Shown here one piece after another: positions 10,295-20,904 of a stretch of 64,000 bases of DNA. The stretch lies in NCBI GenBank assembly GCA_030620095.1, contig JAUTXW010005216.1:434001-498000 (forward strand). Direction: 5' to 3'. A model generated the notes under the pieces. That model saw only the letters and a list, made by a program, of their open reading frames with translations. It did no database searches and was not told where the DNA came from. A program made the translations under genes and the position numbers. How positions within the stretch are numbered: position 1 is the first letter of the stretch; each line of letters opens with the position of its first letter. Origin of the DNA: Kuschelorhynchus macadamiae. Taxonomy: Eukaryota > Arthropoda > Insecta > Coleoptera > Curculionidae.

Positions 10295-11800
10295 CTTTTT
10301 AAAATAATAATAATACGTTTATTGTTACACGAAGAATATAATTCCTACATTAAATTATATTAATATTATAAGACTAAGTGATACAATAGGCTTTGCAAAT
10401 GCAGACATCCAGCCCGAAGGCCTAGATACTCTTTAAGCCCCAATTTGTTTATACAAATATTGGTAGTTTAAAACATAATTAAATAATCGAAATACAGTGA
10501 GACATAGTAAGATATATAATAGTATAAACTATTATTTCTTTTTTAAAAATTCAAACAAAAAAAGGAAGATTAAAAGATGTTTATTGAAATTATATAAGGA
10601 CTAGGAGGCAGTGAAGGAACGGAGCCACGGAGAACGAGGAGCAAATATCGCAATAGTTTTCGACTCGAAATTTAAACGCTAAATTAGATCTTGTGTAACC
10701 AAAGTAAACTAAAAAATTAAAAAAACTAGGTATGTTTATTCTTTTCTATGTTGCGGCAATATAAGAGTTCCTCTTTTAAGTAAATTTAGGTTATGAATGT
10801 CGATTTTAAGTGCTATTTTTTGATACAGGTAGGCCGGTTGGTTATACTTAACAATCTTGGATCCAAAACAACACATATGCAGTCTGAATCGATCGAACAT
10901 ACTGAGCCACTCCGACTGAGCAAGACATGGAGTTATATGGTTCCTCCTCCTAACACCATAAATCAATATTAAACATACATTTTGTACTTTTTAAAAGCTG
11001 TAGCGTTCAGAGGCATCAAGACAAGGATAGTACACCGCAATACAATGATTAAACTAAGATAACACCAGCGCATCACAGAGCAGAAATATAATGCCTGTTG
11101 TCGCGAATGAGCTTCAAGTTGCCTTAGGCAATTCGTATGTTTAAAGTAACATGTTCTTTAGAAGCAACTTTGTGTCAATAGTTAAAACTAGACTTACACA
11201 AATCGAAGAAAGGAATGGTATTATTATTCAGTTTGATTTCCGTGTTATCTCTACAACGTGCTGAGTTTGATTACCAAAAAGAGTGACTCATGATTTATTA
11301 GGGGTAAGTTTGAGTAGATGATCAGAGGCTACAGTATAGAATCGGTCAAGATTTGAGTTAATTAGGTTTTGCACTTGTTCCCTATAACGCTCTGGAAAAG
11401 ATAGATACAATTGAGTATCGTCCGCATAAAAATGGAAATTGCAATATTTAAAAAAATTTAAGGTATATATTGTATATAAAAGGAGACTCAATACACTACG
11501 CTGTGGCACAACCATAGTAACACTCAGAGGGGATGAATATGTCTGATTGTAGACAACTTGCTGCACCCGATCAGAGAGGAAAGATTTAATAAAAAGCGTG
11601 CGTTATCGCTGAAACCAGAATAATGAAAAATTGAATATAAGAGGTGATGATTCAACATATCAAATGCTTTACTAAAATCGAGAGTTGCCAGAACACTTAG
11701 TTTATTATTATCATATCCTTTAATAACGTCGTCAATTATATGTGCCAACACAACTATACTGAAGTCTAAAACCAGATTGCTGCAAAGGTAAGACATTATA
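10295..11800 (-). pseudogene. Degenerate LINE (CR1/jockey-superfamily) RT and 3' end
   Basis: Reverse strand. From 11796: LATLDFSKAFDMLNHHLL (RT motif A), then PQRSVLSLLLYTIYT (motif B) and FHFYADDTQLYLSF (motif C, YADD). Further along come VTLFGN and VVEITRKSN in broken frames, and at 10966-10736 a C-terminal part with HITPCLAQSEWL, NQPAYLYQKI and GTLILPQHR, which matches the usual end of such ORF2 proteins. The segment ends near 10300 in a run reading AATAATAATA on the coding strand, a typical LINE tail. Frameshifts and stops show it is inactive. The endonuclease half is missing (5' truncation). Confidence 0.75.
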
Positions 11801-12109
11801 AAACTTAAAAAAGTCTTATTTCTTCTCCATAATTTTCTCTAATAGTTTTGATAGACCAGGTAGTAATATGACTAGTACTTTTTTGCGGAAAAAAACCACA
11901 ACTCAAATCCCATACGTGTTAAGAAGTTTTAACCATCATTTTCCCCTTTCGCGACCAAAAATTAACGAAAGGGTGTTTTTTACAACATAATCGCAAAATG
12001 GCTGTAAACTAGTGTAAATATCTAAATATTCGTAAGGATGATAAAAAACCGTATTGCCGTTTTCATATATATAAAGCTGAATGTCGGTATATGTTTGTTT
12101 AATTTTCAG
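11801..12109. other. Non-coding sequence upstream of candidate exon
   Basis: AT-rich. Its last 15 bases are pyrimidine-rich (TTTGTTTAATTTTCAG) and would serve as the acceptor of the exon that follows. Confidence 0.4.
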
Positions 12110-12298
12110 AAGAGGAGAAAGCTCTTGAGCAAAATATGAGTGCCTTCAATAAAGAAAATCTGGATAACATGGTGAATAAATTGTTCTCAACTCTGGCATG
12201 CTTACCGTCTACAGCGCACGCGTCCTGCTCAACTATGCAGTACTCGCTTGAGCAGTCCCGTTTTATAGAGGATACTATTATAACTACTTCGGAAAAAG
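12110..12298 (+). CDS. Candidate host-gene internal exon (189 bp)
   Basis: This segment has exon grammar. A polypyrimidine stretch ending in TTTTCAG precedes 12110, an open frame follows without a stop for 62 codons, and AAAAAG/GTAAGA at 12298 gives a consensus donor. The exon is 189 bp and begins and ends in the same codon phase, so it could be skipped or kept without a frameshift. The peptide starts EEKALEQNMSAFNKEN and includes NMVNKLFSTLACLPS, SSerich TAHASCSTMQYSLEQSR and ends EDTIITTSEK. Codon use is balanced, unlike the AT-driven ORFs nearby. I do not recognise the protein. No second exon is obvious in the window, which fits a large intron filled with transposons. A chance ORF is possible. 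Confidence 0.45.
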
Positions 12299-13455
12299 GT
12301 AAGACATTTTTTTCCTCGCAATCTATTGATTTCTGGCGACTATCCCTTTAAATTTAAAAAACTGGACAATTCATGGAAAAGTGTGTTTCTCATGATCAAT
12401 TTTATCTAGTCTATTATAGAGATATCGAAAGAAATAATGTATGTATTTTGGCACCAAAACCACAGAATTATTAATTACATTTATTTTTGCTTATTTCTAT
12501 ACTTCGATTTTACGAGCAACGAAGTACACCGGGAGTTCAGGTTATTATATGACCAAGGAAAATTAATATTCGTTTATTTAAAAGAGTCCATCTTATTTCA
12601 ATCACCGTCATCAATTTCCATTATTTGCCTTATTTCCCTTCCCTATGACTAAATGCTAGATCGTCCAGTAGCATAACCCGAAAATGATTAGAGGAGAACA
12701 GAACGGGAATGAAGGAAGCGACTAAAAAAAGGTGATCTGTTAGGGGTAAAAATAACAACATAACAATCATGCCATCATATTGTGCCACTCTTCTTAAAAA
12801 CCAGCATTAAAAAAACAGAATATCACAACGCTTCATTATAAAAAAATAGGGAAGATCAATTTATTGTTAAACGGTGTTATTTCAGTTAAAATAAAAATAA
12901 TTCCTGTATTAATTCTTAAATTTGGATAACCATGACCTAGATAATTAATTGCATTCTATTCAACAATCTGTAGTCTAAATCTAAATTGTTCAAAATAAGT
13001 GATTTGTTAATTTTTTTTAACTAAAGAAGTTCTAGCTAAGCTTTTTAACAATTTCACAGGATCCCAGACATTTTTCATACATTCACAGATTCATTTATTC
13101 AGATGCATTCAGGAACAGGGTTTTTAGCATCTGTAAAATTAAGATTTTAATCCACACCATAATTAAAAAATGTGTGCCGTTTCACTATTATCCGATTGTA
13201 CTTCCGTTAGCGGCGACATATAAAAATGTACATGCATCAAAGCTATGAAATTGGTGATACGTAGCTCCTAATATTTCATGGCTTACGCCTGGGATTTGCT
13301 CGGCTAATAGTTCTAATACAGTATAGCTAGAAATTTTGACACAAACTCCATGTTTTTGTTTGGTTGTTCAACATTGTTGCGAACTTACACCTCAGCTTTA
13401 CAACATTTTCTTTAATTTATATTTGGTCTCTAGCCGTATGTGTAGTTTGAAAATA
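12299..13455. other. Unassigned, possibly intronic
   Basis: AT-rich, with no supported gene. The ORF at about 12437-12652 starts just past the donor site and shows no family features. Confidence 0.4.
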
Positions 13456-14060
13456 TATTAAATGATCTATTTCACACGAAATGTTTGTGTCGTCGGGTGT
13501 TCCCCAGGGTTTGCATCTGGGGCCTGTGCTTTTTTAATTGTTTGTCAATGACGCTATATCCAGTTCTACTTCATCTCAATGCCTTCAATAGGCGGATGAC
13601 CTAAAATTCTGATGGCTTACGGTCTAATTTTGATAGATTTGCGAAATGGTGTAATTTAAATTGTTTATTCGTTAATGTGTCTAAATGTAAATAGCTTAGC
13701 TTCTACAAGTGTTGGAAACCAATCATAACATGCTAGACTATTAATAATTTAAATGTTGAAAACGATGCATCGTTTAATGATCTTGGAGTAATTTTTTAAA
13801 CGGATCAATCTTCGTATTGATAGCATAGACTGCTTGATTTTATTAAAAGGCATACTAAGCTCATCAGCGATACAAGGGCGCTTACTTGTCTATATAACTC
13901 CTTAGTTCGTAGTATTTTAGAGTATTGTTCTGTCATATGGTGTCCATTTTATGCTTGTCACTTAAACAGAATTGAAAATGTTTAGAGCAAGTTTGTAAAA
14001 TATATTTTGTACAAATATAAATTTCCTTATAGTAACTCAACTTAAAACAAACTTGTTGCT
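13456..14060 (+). pseudogene. LINE RT remnant (same group as 49944-52767)
   Basis: Broken frames read VSSGVPQGLHLGPVLF (RT motif B), then ADDLKF (motif C), then FIKRHTKLISDTRALTCLYN, LVRSILEYCSVIWCP, LNRIENV and KFVKYILYKYKFPYSN. The last part aligns with the CR1-like LINE on the reverse strand at 49944-51230 (KAITCLFN, RVERVQTKFAKYLLFKHHFPYSD). Many in-frame stops. This copy keeps the LVRSILEY block that the larger copy lacks. Confidence 0.75.
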
Positions 14061-14240
14061 GAATTGTAATTATTATACTTATACAGTAAACCTGATTTAT
14101 GCTACTTCCTTGGAAATGTGTTCCCTGTATTTCTAATTGCAATCAAATAAAAAATCTAGCTTCATGTTGATCTGTAAAAAAAGAAGAATGACTAGTAATA
14201 AAAAAATAATTAACTTGATTATTTTTTGGTTTAAACTTGC

Positions 14241-14248
14241 TTTCATCT
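14241..14248. repeat. 8-bp target-site duplication, left (TTTCATCT)
   Basis: Pairs with ATTCATCT at 19743-19750 (one mismatch). An 8-bp duplication is the signature of hAT and P elements. Confidence 0.7.
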
Positions 14249-14832
14249 ACGGAAGCGTATAGGGGCCACAATTTTTTTTATTTTTAAATTCTGACTTTAA
14301 AGTCGGAGTTTAAAGTCAGAATTTAACAAAATTCTGAGTTTAAATTCGAAATTTAACTAAATTCTGAGTCTGAAGTCAGAAATTAACTAAATTTTGAGTT
14401 TAAAGTCGGAATTTAACTAAATTCTGATTTTAAAGTCGAAATTTAATAAAATTCTGAGTTTAAAGTCAGAATTTAACAAAAAGCATTTTTGACATCTCCT
14501 GTCAAACCTGAAACTGGTGTCAGGAGATAGATAATTAAATATTAAGACAGATTAGTGAAATCCATTTCGTTGCAAGTAAACTCGTTTGAGATTTACCGAG
14601 CTTCAAAGAGTCAAAATTGTCATTGTTCAAGGGCCATTTTCTCGAAAACAGTTAAATTTAGGCATGAGAAAGGTAACTCAATAAGTGTTTGGATTTTTCA
14701 GAAGGTAGGTAGGTAGAAGCGCCAACACCGCTCAATTTAAAATATTTTATAGCGAGAGTATATTATGTTCATCTATGGCCAAAGCCAAATTCTCAAAACA
14801 TCCTATTCGTTGGGTCTCCAGATATTCCAGTA

Positions 14833-14845
14833 GGACACTTAACTT
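14833..14845. repeat. 13-bp target-site duplication, left
   Basis: GGACACTTAACTT occurs here and, identically, at 19375-19387, just after the poly(A) of the LINE. Confidence 0.95.
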
Positions 14846-14877
14846 AGTCTGTACAAACTAGGGAATACCAATATAAA

Positions 14878-16290
14878 ATGGACCCGAACCAGCACACCCC
14901 AAAAGCTGCTATAGTACAATGTAAGATGTGCCAGTTAGCAGAAAGAAGACTGACCCGTCGACAAGAGCTAACCAGACAAGAAGAATTTGAAAACTTCCAA
15001 CAGGTAACGGAGGACGATTGGAACCTTGAAGTCTTCCCCACACTGACGGTTGAACAAGGAGCTATATGGGACGCCCCAGCTGGAACTGAGATCATACTGC
15101 CATGCACTAAAGATATAGAGTCTAGTAACAAAATAGTGGCCATAGCTATTAAGAAGTTTGGCGGAAAGGACGGCATTATAATGCAAAACAAAATAAAAGG
15201 AGAAGTCGCTATGATGGCACACTCACTGGGCTTTCCAGATGAAAACGGGTCCATGATATATAGGACCAGAAACATTTACTACCCAATCATCGCCGATGTG
15301 AGCAAACAGGAGGCAGAAGACAAAATAATATTTCAAACTCTAAAACAAATTAGAAACCTGGTGACTAAGGAAAAGAAAATTAAACTTGCAATACCTGAGA
15401 TAGACGGAATTGGGGGCATTATAATAAAGCGTATGATGGAATACTTGTTTGTCGACACCGCAGTGCAGATAACCATGTACATACCGGATCAAAACAAAAA
15501 GCAAACCAAAGTGCCTGAAAGACCAAAAATTTTGCCTGTTGCAGATGAAGCAAAGAAACAAAGAAATCCCAAACGTGATGCAGTCTTGATTCAAATGAAG
15601 GGTAAAACATATGCCGACCTGCTAAAATCAGTTCGGCAAGTTGTAAATCCAAACGAAATAGGCGTAGACATCAGAAATGTCATTCAGACAAACAAAGGGG
15701 AGCTCCTGCTTACAATCCAGAATGGCTCCGACAAAGCCGAAGTTCTTAGGGGAGAAATTGAAAAAAATCTTCCTGAGGCGCATGCATCCATATTAAAAAA
15801 CAAGACGGTCATACATATTAGGGGTATGGACGAAATGGTTACTGAACAAGAAATAAGGACAGCAATAGCCAACAGCATCAAAGTAGAGCATACAAACTTT
15901 GAAGTAAGAGCACTGCGACCGGCCCGAGGAAACAAACAAAATGTTACGGTAGTTATGCCAGAAATTGACGCTATAAAACTTATTCAGCTAGGGACCATAA
16001 GAATCGGATGGCTGATGTGCAAAATCGTGGAAAGGAAAAGAAAAACAAGATGCTTCAAATGCTGGGAGTATGGACATATTAAACAAGAATGCAAAGGTCC
16101 AGATAGAGAGAGTCTATGCCTTAAATGCAGCAAAGAAGGTCATAAGGCTATCGTGTGCAAAAACGTAGCATACTGCGTACTATGTCGACAGGAAGGACAC
16201 CAAACAGGAGGCGTAAAATGTTTATCAAGAAGGGGAGTATTACGGAAAAATAATGTCCAAAACCAAGATACTCCAAATAAATATCAATAG
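14878..16290 (+). CDS. R1-clade LINE ORF1, gag-like RNA-binding protein
   Basis: 470 residues from ATG at 14878 to TAG at 16290, uninterrupted. The family's protein packages LINE RNA into particles used for target-primed reverse transcription. The N-terminal 360 residues are hydrophilic and lack a domain I can name. The C-terminus has three zinc knuckles in series (about residues 391-450): CFKCWEYGHIKQEC and CLKCSKEGHKAIVC (both CX2CX4HX4C), then CVLCRQEGHQTGGVKC with wider His-Cys spacing. Triple knuckles of this kind are usual in R1 and jockey ORF1. The stop overlaps the ATG of ORF2 by 38 nt, implying translation of ORF2 by reinitiation or coupling. It looks intact, but without a working ORF2 in this copy it could only act in trans. 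Confidence 0.93.
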   Translation: MDPNQHTPKAAIVQCKMCQLAERRLTRRQELTRQEEFENFQQVTEDDWNLEVFPTLTVEQGAIWDAPAGTEIILPCTKDIESSNKIVAIAIKKFGGKDGIIMQNKIKGEVAMMAHSLGFPDENGSMIYRTRNIYYPIIADVSKQEAEDKIIFQTLKQIRNLVTKEKKIKLAIPEIDGIGGIIIKRMMEYLFVDTAVQITMYIPDQNKKQTKVPERPKILPVADEAKKQRNPKRDAVLIQMKGKTYADLLKSVRQVVNPNEIGVDIRNVIQTNKGELLLTIQNGSDKAEVLRGEIEKNLPEAHASILKNKTVIHIRGMDEMVTEQEIRTAIANSIKVEHTNFEVRALRPARGNKQNVTVVMPEIDAIKLIQLGTIRIGWLMCKIVERKRKTRCFKCWEYGHIKQECKGPDRESLCLKCSKEGHKAIVCKNVAYCVLCRQEGHQTGGVKCLSRRGVLRKNNVQNQDTPNKYQ

Positions 16291-19178
16291 GAGCCGTCCA
16301 GCCCACGACATAGCGCTTGCAACGGCCAACGATATGGGCGTGGGAATCCTACTTATTGCTGAGCCCAACATTCTAGCAATTAGAAACAGGAAGGATTGGG
16401 TTGTGGACGAGAAACTGGACTCCGCGATAAAAGTACTAAGTCCACACATTACAATAAAACGACAAGGACGGGGCCCAGGTTACACGTATGTTACCACCAC
16501 GGAATATGAAGTGTACAGCGTTTACTCCTCGGGGAACGACGAAATGCTAGACCTCGAAGAAACTCTTCACGCAATAAGTAGGCAAATTAGGCTTAGTAGG
16601 AGCAAAGCCATTATCGCAGGAGACTTCAACGGAAAATCTCCCCAATGGGGTATGACCTACACCGACAGAAGGGGTCAGATGATAACAGAGTGGATTGCCG
16701 AAAATGACCTTGTCATCCTAAACAAAGGAAATAAACCAACGTTCCAGAGAAATGGAAGCACTTCGATTCTGGATTTGACACTTGTAACACCTGATATGGC
16801 AAACAAAGTTTCTGAATGGGCTGTTATGGAAAATGAGTCGCTGAGCGATCATAATTACATAACATTTGAAATCACATGTCAACGACAAACAACAAGGAGA
16901 CAAGACGTAGGAGGGTGGCAATTGAGAAAACTGGATAGGAGAAAGTTGCAAAACGCTGTAGATGACATTTCAGAAATTGAAGACAATCAACCTGCAAAGA
17001 ATCTGTCGAAAACCTTAAAGCAGATCTGCAACGCGGCCATGCCTAAGAAAAAGAACAGTGTGCAACGTCAGCCAGTTTACTGGTGGAATGAAGAAATCGC
17101 TGAGCTCCGCAGAGAATGCCTAAGAAAAAGGCGGCTTTACAGTAGAAACGCACGGCGAATCCAGACCCAAGAGCAAAACAACTTCTGGACAGATTATAAA
17201 GAAAGTCAAAAGATATTAAGAAACAAAATTCGGTTAGCTAAGAAAGACAGTTGGAAGGTACTTTGTGACAATGTGGATACTGATATTTGGGGGAATGGTT
17301 ACAAAATTGTTATGAAAAACATGATTGGATATCCGCCGAGGCCACCTATGCCAATGCAAACCATTGAAGAAGCGGTAAACCACCTATTCCCAGAGCACGA
17401 ACCTGTGGCATGGACTCGCGACAACAGTGGGACATTTCGTGACTTCACAACTGACGAACTACGTAAGGCATGCGACAAACTGAAGGATAGAAAAGCACCC
17501 GGCCCAAAAAACATACCTCCAGAAATACTAAAATATGTTGCTACCCAACGACCTGAATATGCGCTGTCGATATACAATAAATTGGCCAGACAAGCAGAAT
17601 TCCCAAGAGACTGGAAACAAGCAAAACTGGTTTTAATAAGAAAGGGAGATAAACCAGTGGACAACCCCGCATCCTACAGACCCATTTGCCTTCTAGATGT
17701 AGAGGGAAAAATCTACGAGCAGCTAATCCTGATCAGGCTTAAGCAGGAGCTAGAAAGAACAGGTGGTCTCGCTGATAAACAATTTGGTTTCCGTGAAGGA
17801 CGTCAAACTGTGGACGCTATAAAAGAAGTACTCAAAATAGCAAGAGAGGCAGCTGATTACTCATGGAAGTACCGCAGACTCTGCGCCATCATAACACTAG
17901 ATGTCAAAAATGCATTCAATAGCGCTTCGTGGCAGATTATCCTGGAAGAACTGAGAAAGAGAGGAGTTGATGAAAGTGCTCAGCATTATAGCATCGTACC
18001 TATCAGAACGTGTCATACTGATCGAGGCAGAGGGACTCAAAAGAGAGAAAGAAATAAGCAGCGGCGTGCCGCAGGGGTCAGTGCTGGGTCCAACACTCTG
18101 GAACGTTTTGTATGATGAAGTCTTAAGGATGGAAATGGAGGCTGGTACCACACTTATTGGGTTTGCTGACGATGTGGCTATGGTTGTAGTAGCCAAAAAA
18201 GAATTCGAGCTGATGAACGTCGCAAACACCGGATTACAGCGAATATCAAATTGGATGGAGAGGCGCAGGTTAAAACTGGCTCCAGAGAAAACGGAGGCAA
18301 CATTACTTACGACTAAAAGGAAAATCTTACCAATACAGTTTAGCATACAAGGTATTGAAATTAAACCAAGTAGGGCTGTGAAGTACTTAGGAGTATGGTT
18401 GGACACCAAGCTTACCTTTGCAGAGCACATAAATAAAACAGCAGAGAAAGTGGAAAAAACAGTAAGTGCTCTATCTAAACTTATGCCTAACGTTGGAGGC
18501 CCACGGGCGTCAAAACGAAGACTACTGGCAGGCGTGGCTAACTCCCAAATGTTATACGCGGCCGCAGTATGGCATACTGCAACTGAAAAAAAGACTCGCA
18601 TAAAAAGACTCATAAGAATACGAAGACTCATGTCTATCCGAATATCTAGCGCTTACAGAACAATATCAGGAGAAGCTGTCTGCGTCATAGCAGGAACTCC
18701 CCCAATAGACCTCCAGATCGTAGAAAGGTATGAAAAATACAGTGGCACGTCTAGAGGAACGGCAAGAGAGAACCTTCTTAACGAGTGGCAAAGACGATGG
18801 GATACCGGTACATCTGGGCGATGGACCTGGAACTTGATACCGAACCTACGAACCTGGTTTAACAGAGCCCACGGTGAAGTTGATTACTTCCTGACGCAGG
18901 CGCTTTCCGGACACGGTTGCTTCAGGCGGTATCTTTTTAAGCGAAATAGGGCCGAATCAGAACAATGCACTTACTGTGACAACATAGACGACGTCGAACA
19001 TACCCTCTTTCTCTGCAAAAGGTGGGAAAACAAAAGAGCATGGTATACGCAAGAAACAGGACAGATATTTAATGCAAGGAACATGATTCAGAGCTTATTA
19101 AGATCAGAAGAGTCGTGGCGGCAAGCGTATGAAGTGGTACGGTTCGTAATTGAAAGCAAAGAAAGAGAAGAAAGATGA
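16253..19178 (+). pseudogene. R1-clade LINE ORF2, AP-endonuclease and reverse transcriptase, one frameshift
   Basis: Starts at ATG 16253 inside the end of ORF1. The first 230 residues form the apurinic-like endonuclease: ILQININRSRPAHD, LLIAEPN, IIAGDFNGKSPQWG and SDHNYITFE. The RT follows: KAPGPKNIPPEIL, YRPICLLDVEGKIYEQ, LDVKNAFNSASW (motif A). The frame breaks near 17970-17977 and resumes in another frame (SIIASYLSERVILIE) with SSGVPQGSVLGPTLWN (motif B) and GFADDVAMVV (motif C, FADD). The C-terminus has CTYCDNIDDVEHTLFLC, a CX2CX7HX4C motif typical of R1-clade ORF2. The stop is at 19178. Total about 975 codons. One small indel, after motif A and before motif B, is the only lesion I see, and it prevents RT synthesis. 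Confidence 0.92.
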
Positions 19179-19347
19179 AAAAGGACAGTCCGGGCATTGA
19201 AGTAATGCGAAAGCGGTTTCCGATGCATGGGCGTAGACGAAAAAGGGGAGGGGTTTTAGTGAGTAGAAATCCCACACTACCCACGTTACAACGTGAACCC
19301 ACACACAACATCTAGTGGGTGCCTTCTGAAGGTTTCCCCTCCTCTCC

Positions 19348-19374
19348 AAAAAAAAAAAAAAAAAAAAAAAAAAA
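19348..19374 (+). other. Poly(A) tail of the LINE
   Basis: 27 consecutive A residues directly before the right-hand 13-bp duplication. An uninterrupted tail supports recent insertion. Confidence 0.95.
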
Positions 19375-19387
19375 GGACACTTAACTT
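19375..19387. repeat. 13-bp target-site duplication, right
   Basis: Identical to 14833-14845. Confidence 0.95.
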
Positions 19388-19742
19388 GAATCACCCTGAA
19401 ACAGAGGGGGAGATCTGTCAGTATGCTTCGTTTTTACTTCTAAAAGCGAGACATCCTTACATCGTTGAAACATATTTGAACCGTTTCCTAAGAGTTATTT
19501 ATCGTTTTGTATTACCTTTTTTTATTTTGTGAACTTTTTAATGTATATGTTTTCTTGTAAGTATATGCTGTTTTTTATTCTTTTATGTACCTTTTTTTGG
19601 TGTATATGTATTGTATCATTCCTACTTTGAACTCAAAATGTTGTTAAATTCTGACTTTAAACTCAGAATTTTGTTAAATTCCGAATTTAAAAATAATTAG
19701 AATTAAAAAATAAAAAAAATTCTGGCCCTTCTACGCTTCCGT

Positions 19743-20174
19743 ATTCATCTGTTAATCTGTTATATTAGAGATAGTCTGATTAAATTTAAATAATATACTG
19801 AAGTGTTTATAAAGAAAGGCATGTAGTAGTTATCTATTTAGCTTGTGACAATTTATCTAAATTAGTTTGCCGAGATTATACCTAGTTTATTGCTGCCTAT
19901 TTTATTGTATTTTGTTTCAGGCGCCTTTCGTACTATGTTTGTTGTTTGTAAAACCCTTGATGTACGAATAAACACTTGTATAAGAAAGAAATCAGTCTTC
20001 TGTTTATTTTGAATCACCTCTATATTAAAAATCTATCAAAATTCCATCACTTGTCAACGATATAATTAATTGTAGTTTAACTTTTAAAACTTAGTTTTAT
20101 TTCTAGTACCAGTAAGACGCAGTAGATAACTGCAATTATACTCACACAAAATTTTTGTAATATTTGTAATATGA
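19743..20174. other. 8-bp duplication (right) and unassigned sequence
   Basis: Begins with ATTCATCT (19743-19750), the right duplication of the interrupted element. Around 19910-19990 a pyrimidine-rich stretch ending in TTTCAG is followed by GAATAAACACTT and a GTTTATTTTG stretch. This could be a terminal exon with a poly(A) signal or the end of an old retroelement. No ORF supports either. Confidence 0.35.
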
Positions 20175-20685
20175 TATTTTCTCTGATTCGTACAAGCGAT
20201 TTAAATTAACTTTTTTGTTTTAAAGGTACATTATTAGACTATATTCTTGAGCAGGATGTTTGACATAAAACACAATTAACGTCAGAATACAAGGTGATTC
20301 AAACACACGTGTTTTTTACACAAAATTTAACTACATCTCTGACTTAAACAACAAATCTCAAAATTATGCTTATCTTTGCTAAATTATGCTAAATCTTTGC
20401 CAACTTATTCCGTTTTTAAATGAGCAAGGTTTTTATACAATTCTGGATTTATGATGCTACCATATTGGTGAAAAAGTGTTACAACAATGTTTACTATTAA
20501 AAGACATTTTTTAGTAAAATTAACCTTAACTAAAACACTATTTTTAAAACCGAAAGTAAAATAAAAACTATAGACAAGTAGATACTTCAGGTACTAGTAT
20601 GGGGTGGGTCCTCCGCGAACTCTTATAACCTCTCAACAAGGTCCGGGCATACTTGATATAACATTGTCTAATTACTCTTGAAGAA

Positions 20686-20900
20686 TTAAATACCTTCTTC
20701 TTCACGAATTGCTTCAACCAATTCATCAATAATTCTAGGAGGTATGCTTTGAGAATACAAACGCCGGCGCTTTAAAGCATCCCTTATGTGTTCGATTGGA
20801 TTACAATCCGGGGAGCGGGAGGGCCAAACCATTCTGTTATATTGATCATTTTCGAAAAATGCGTTAACTATTCCTTCCCTATGTCGTCTAACATTATCGT
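20686..20900 (-). pseudogene. Tc1-like transposase, C-terminal fragment
   Basis: Reverse strand: NDNVRRHREGIVNAFFEND, then MVWPSRSPDCNPIEHI and RRLYSQSIPPRIIDELVEAI, ending in EEEGI and TAA (20686-20688). DNVRRHRE is the second catalytic Asp region, and NPIEHI holds the third acidic residue. There are 34 residues between Asp and Glu, the Tc1 DD34E spacing. Upstream of DNV the coding sequence stops and unrelated sequence begins. The missing N-terminal part of the same gene is at 25916-26042. Confidence 0.85.
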
Positions 20901-20904
20901 TGTA

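Larger units (their letters stand above)
14846..19374 (+). mobile_element. R1-clade non-LTR retrotransposon, near full length
   Basis: About 4.5 kb, bounded by identical 13-bp target duplications and ending in 27 A residues (19348-19374). Two overlapping ORFs (gag-like, then endonuclease/RT) in the order expected of the R1 clade. The leader before the ORF1 ATG is only 32 nt, so the 5' end may be slightly truncated. It is not in rDNA; it lies inside a small DNA transposon, so this is not a strict 28S-specific R1. The perfect duplications and intact ORF1 indicate a recent insertion. Confidence 0.93.
14249..19742. mobile_element. Small inverted-repeat element (hAT/P-like), interrupted by R1-clade LINE
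   Basis: Tips read ACGGAAGCGTA at 14249 and TACGCTTCCGT ending at 19742, both followed inwards by a GGGCC word and a T-rich stretch. Inside each tip are short near-tandem units of about 30 bp, such as GAATTTAACTAAATTCTGAG (about 14290-14480) and inverted relatives at about 19625-19690. Without the LINE the element is about 950 bp. It flanks 8-bp duplications. It encodes no transposase that I recognise, so it is a non-autonomous element; the class is inferred from duplication length only. Confidence 0.75.

Noticed and set aside
14844..15275. Reverse ORF of 143 codons
   Set aside because: Antisense of LINE ORF1.
17897..18631. Reverse ORF of 244 codons
   Set aside because: Exact antisense shadow of the R1-clade RT.
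19910..19990. Possible host terminal exon with AATAAA
   Set aside because: Acceptor-like CAG and AATAAA are present, but no open frame of useful length links them; kept only as a note.
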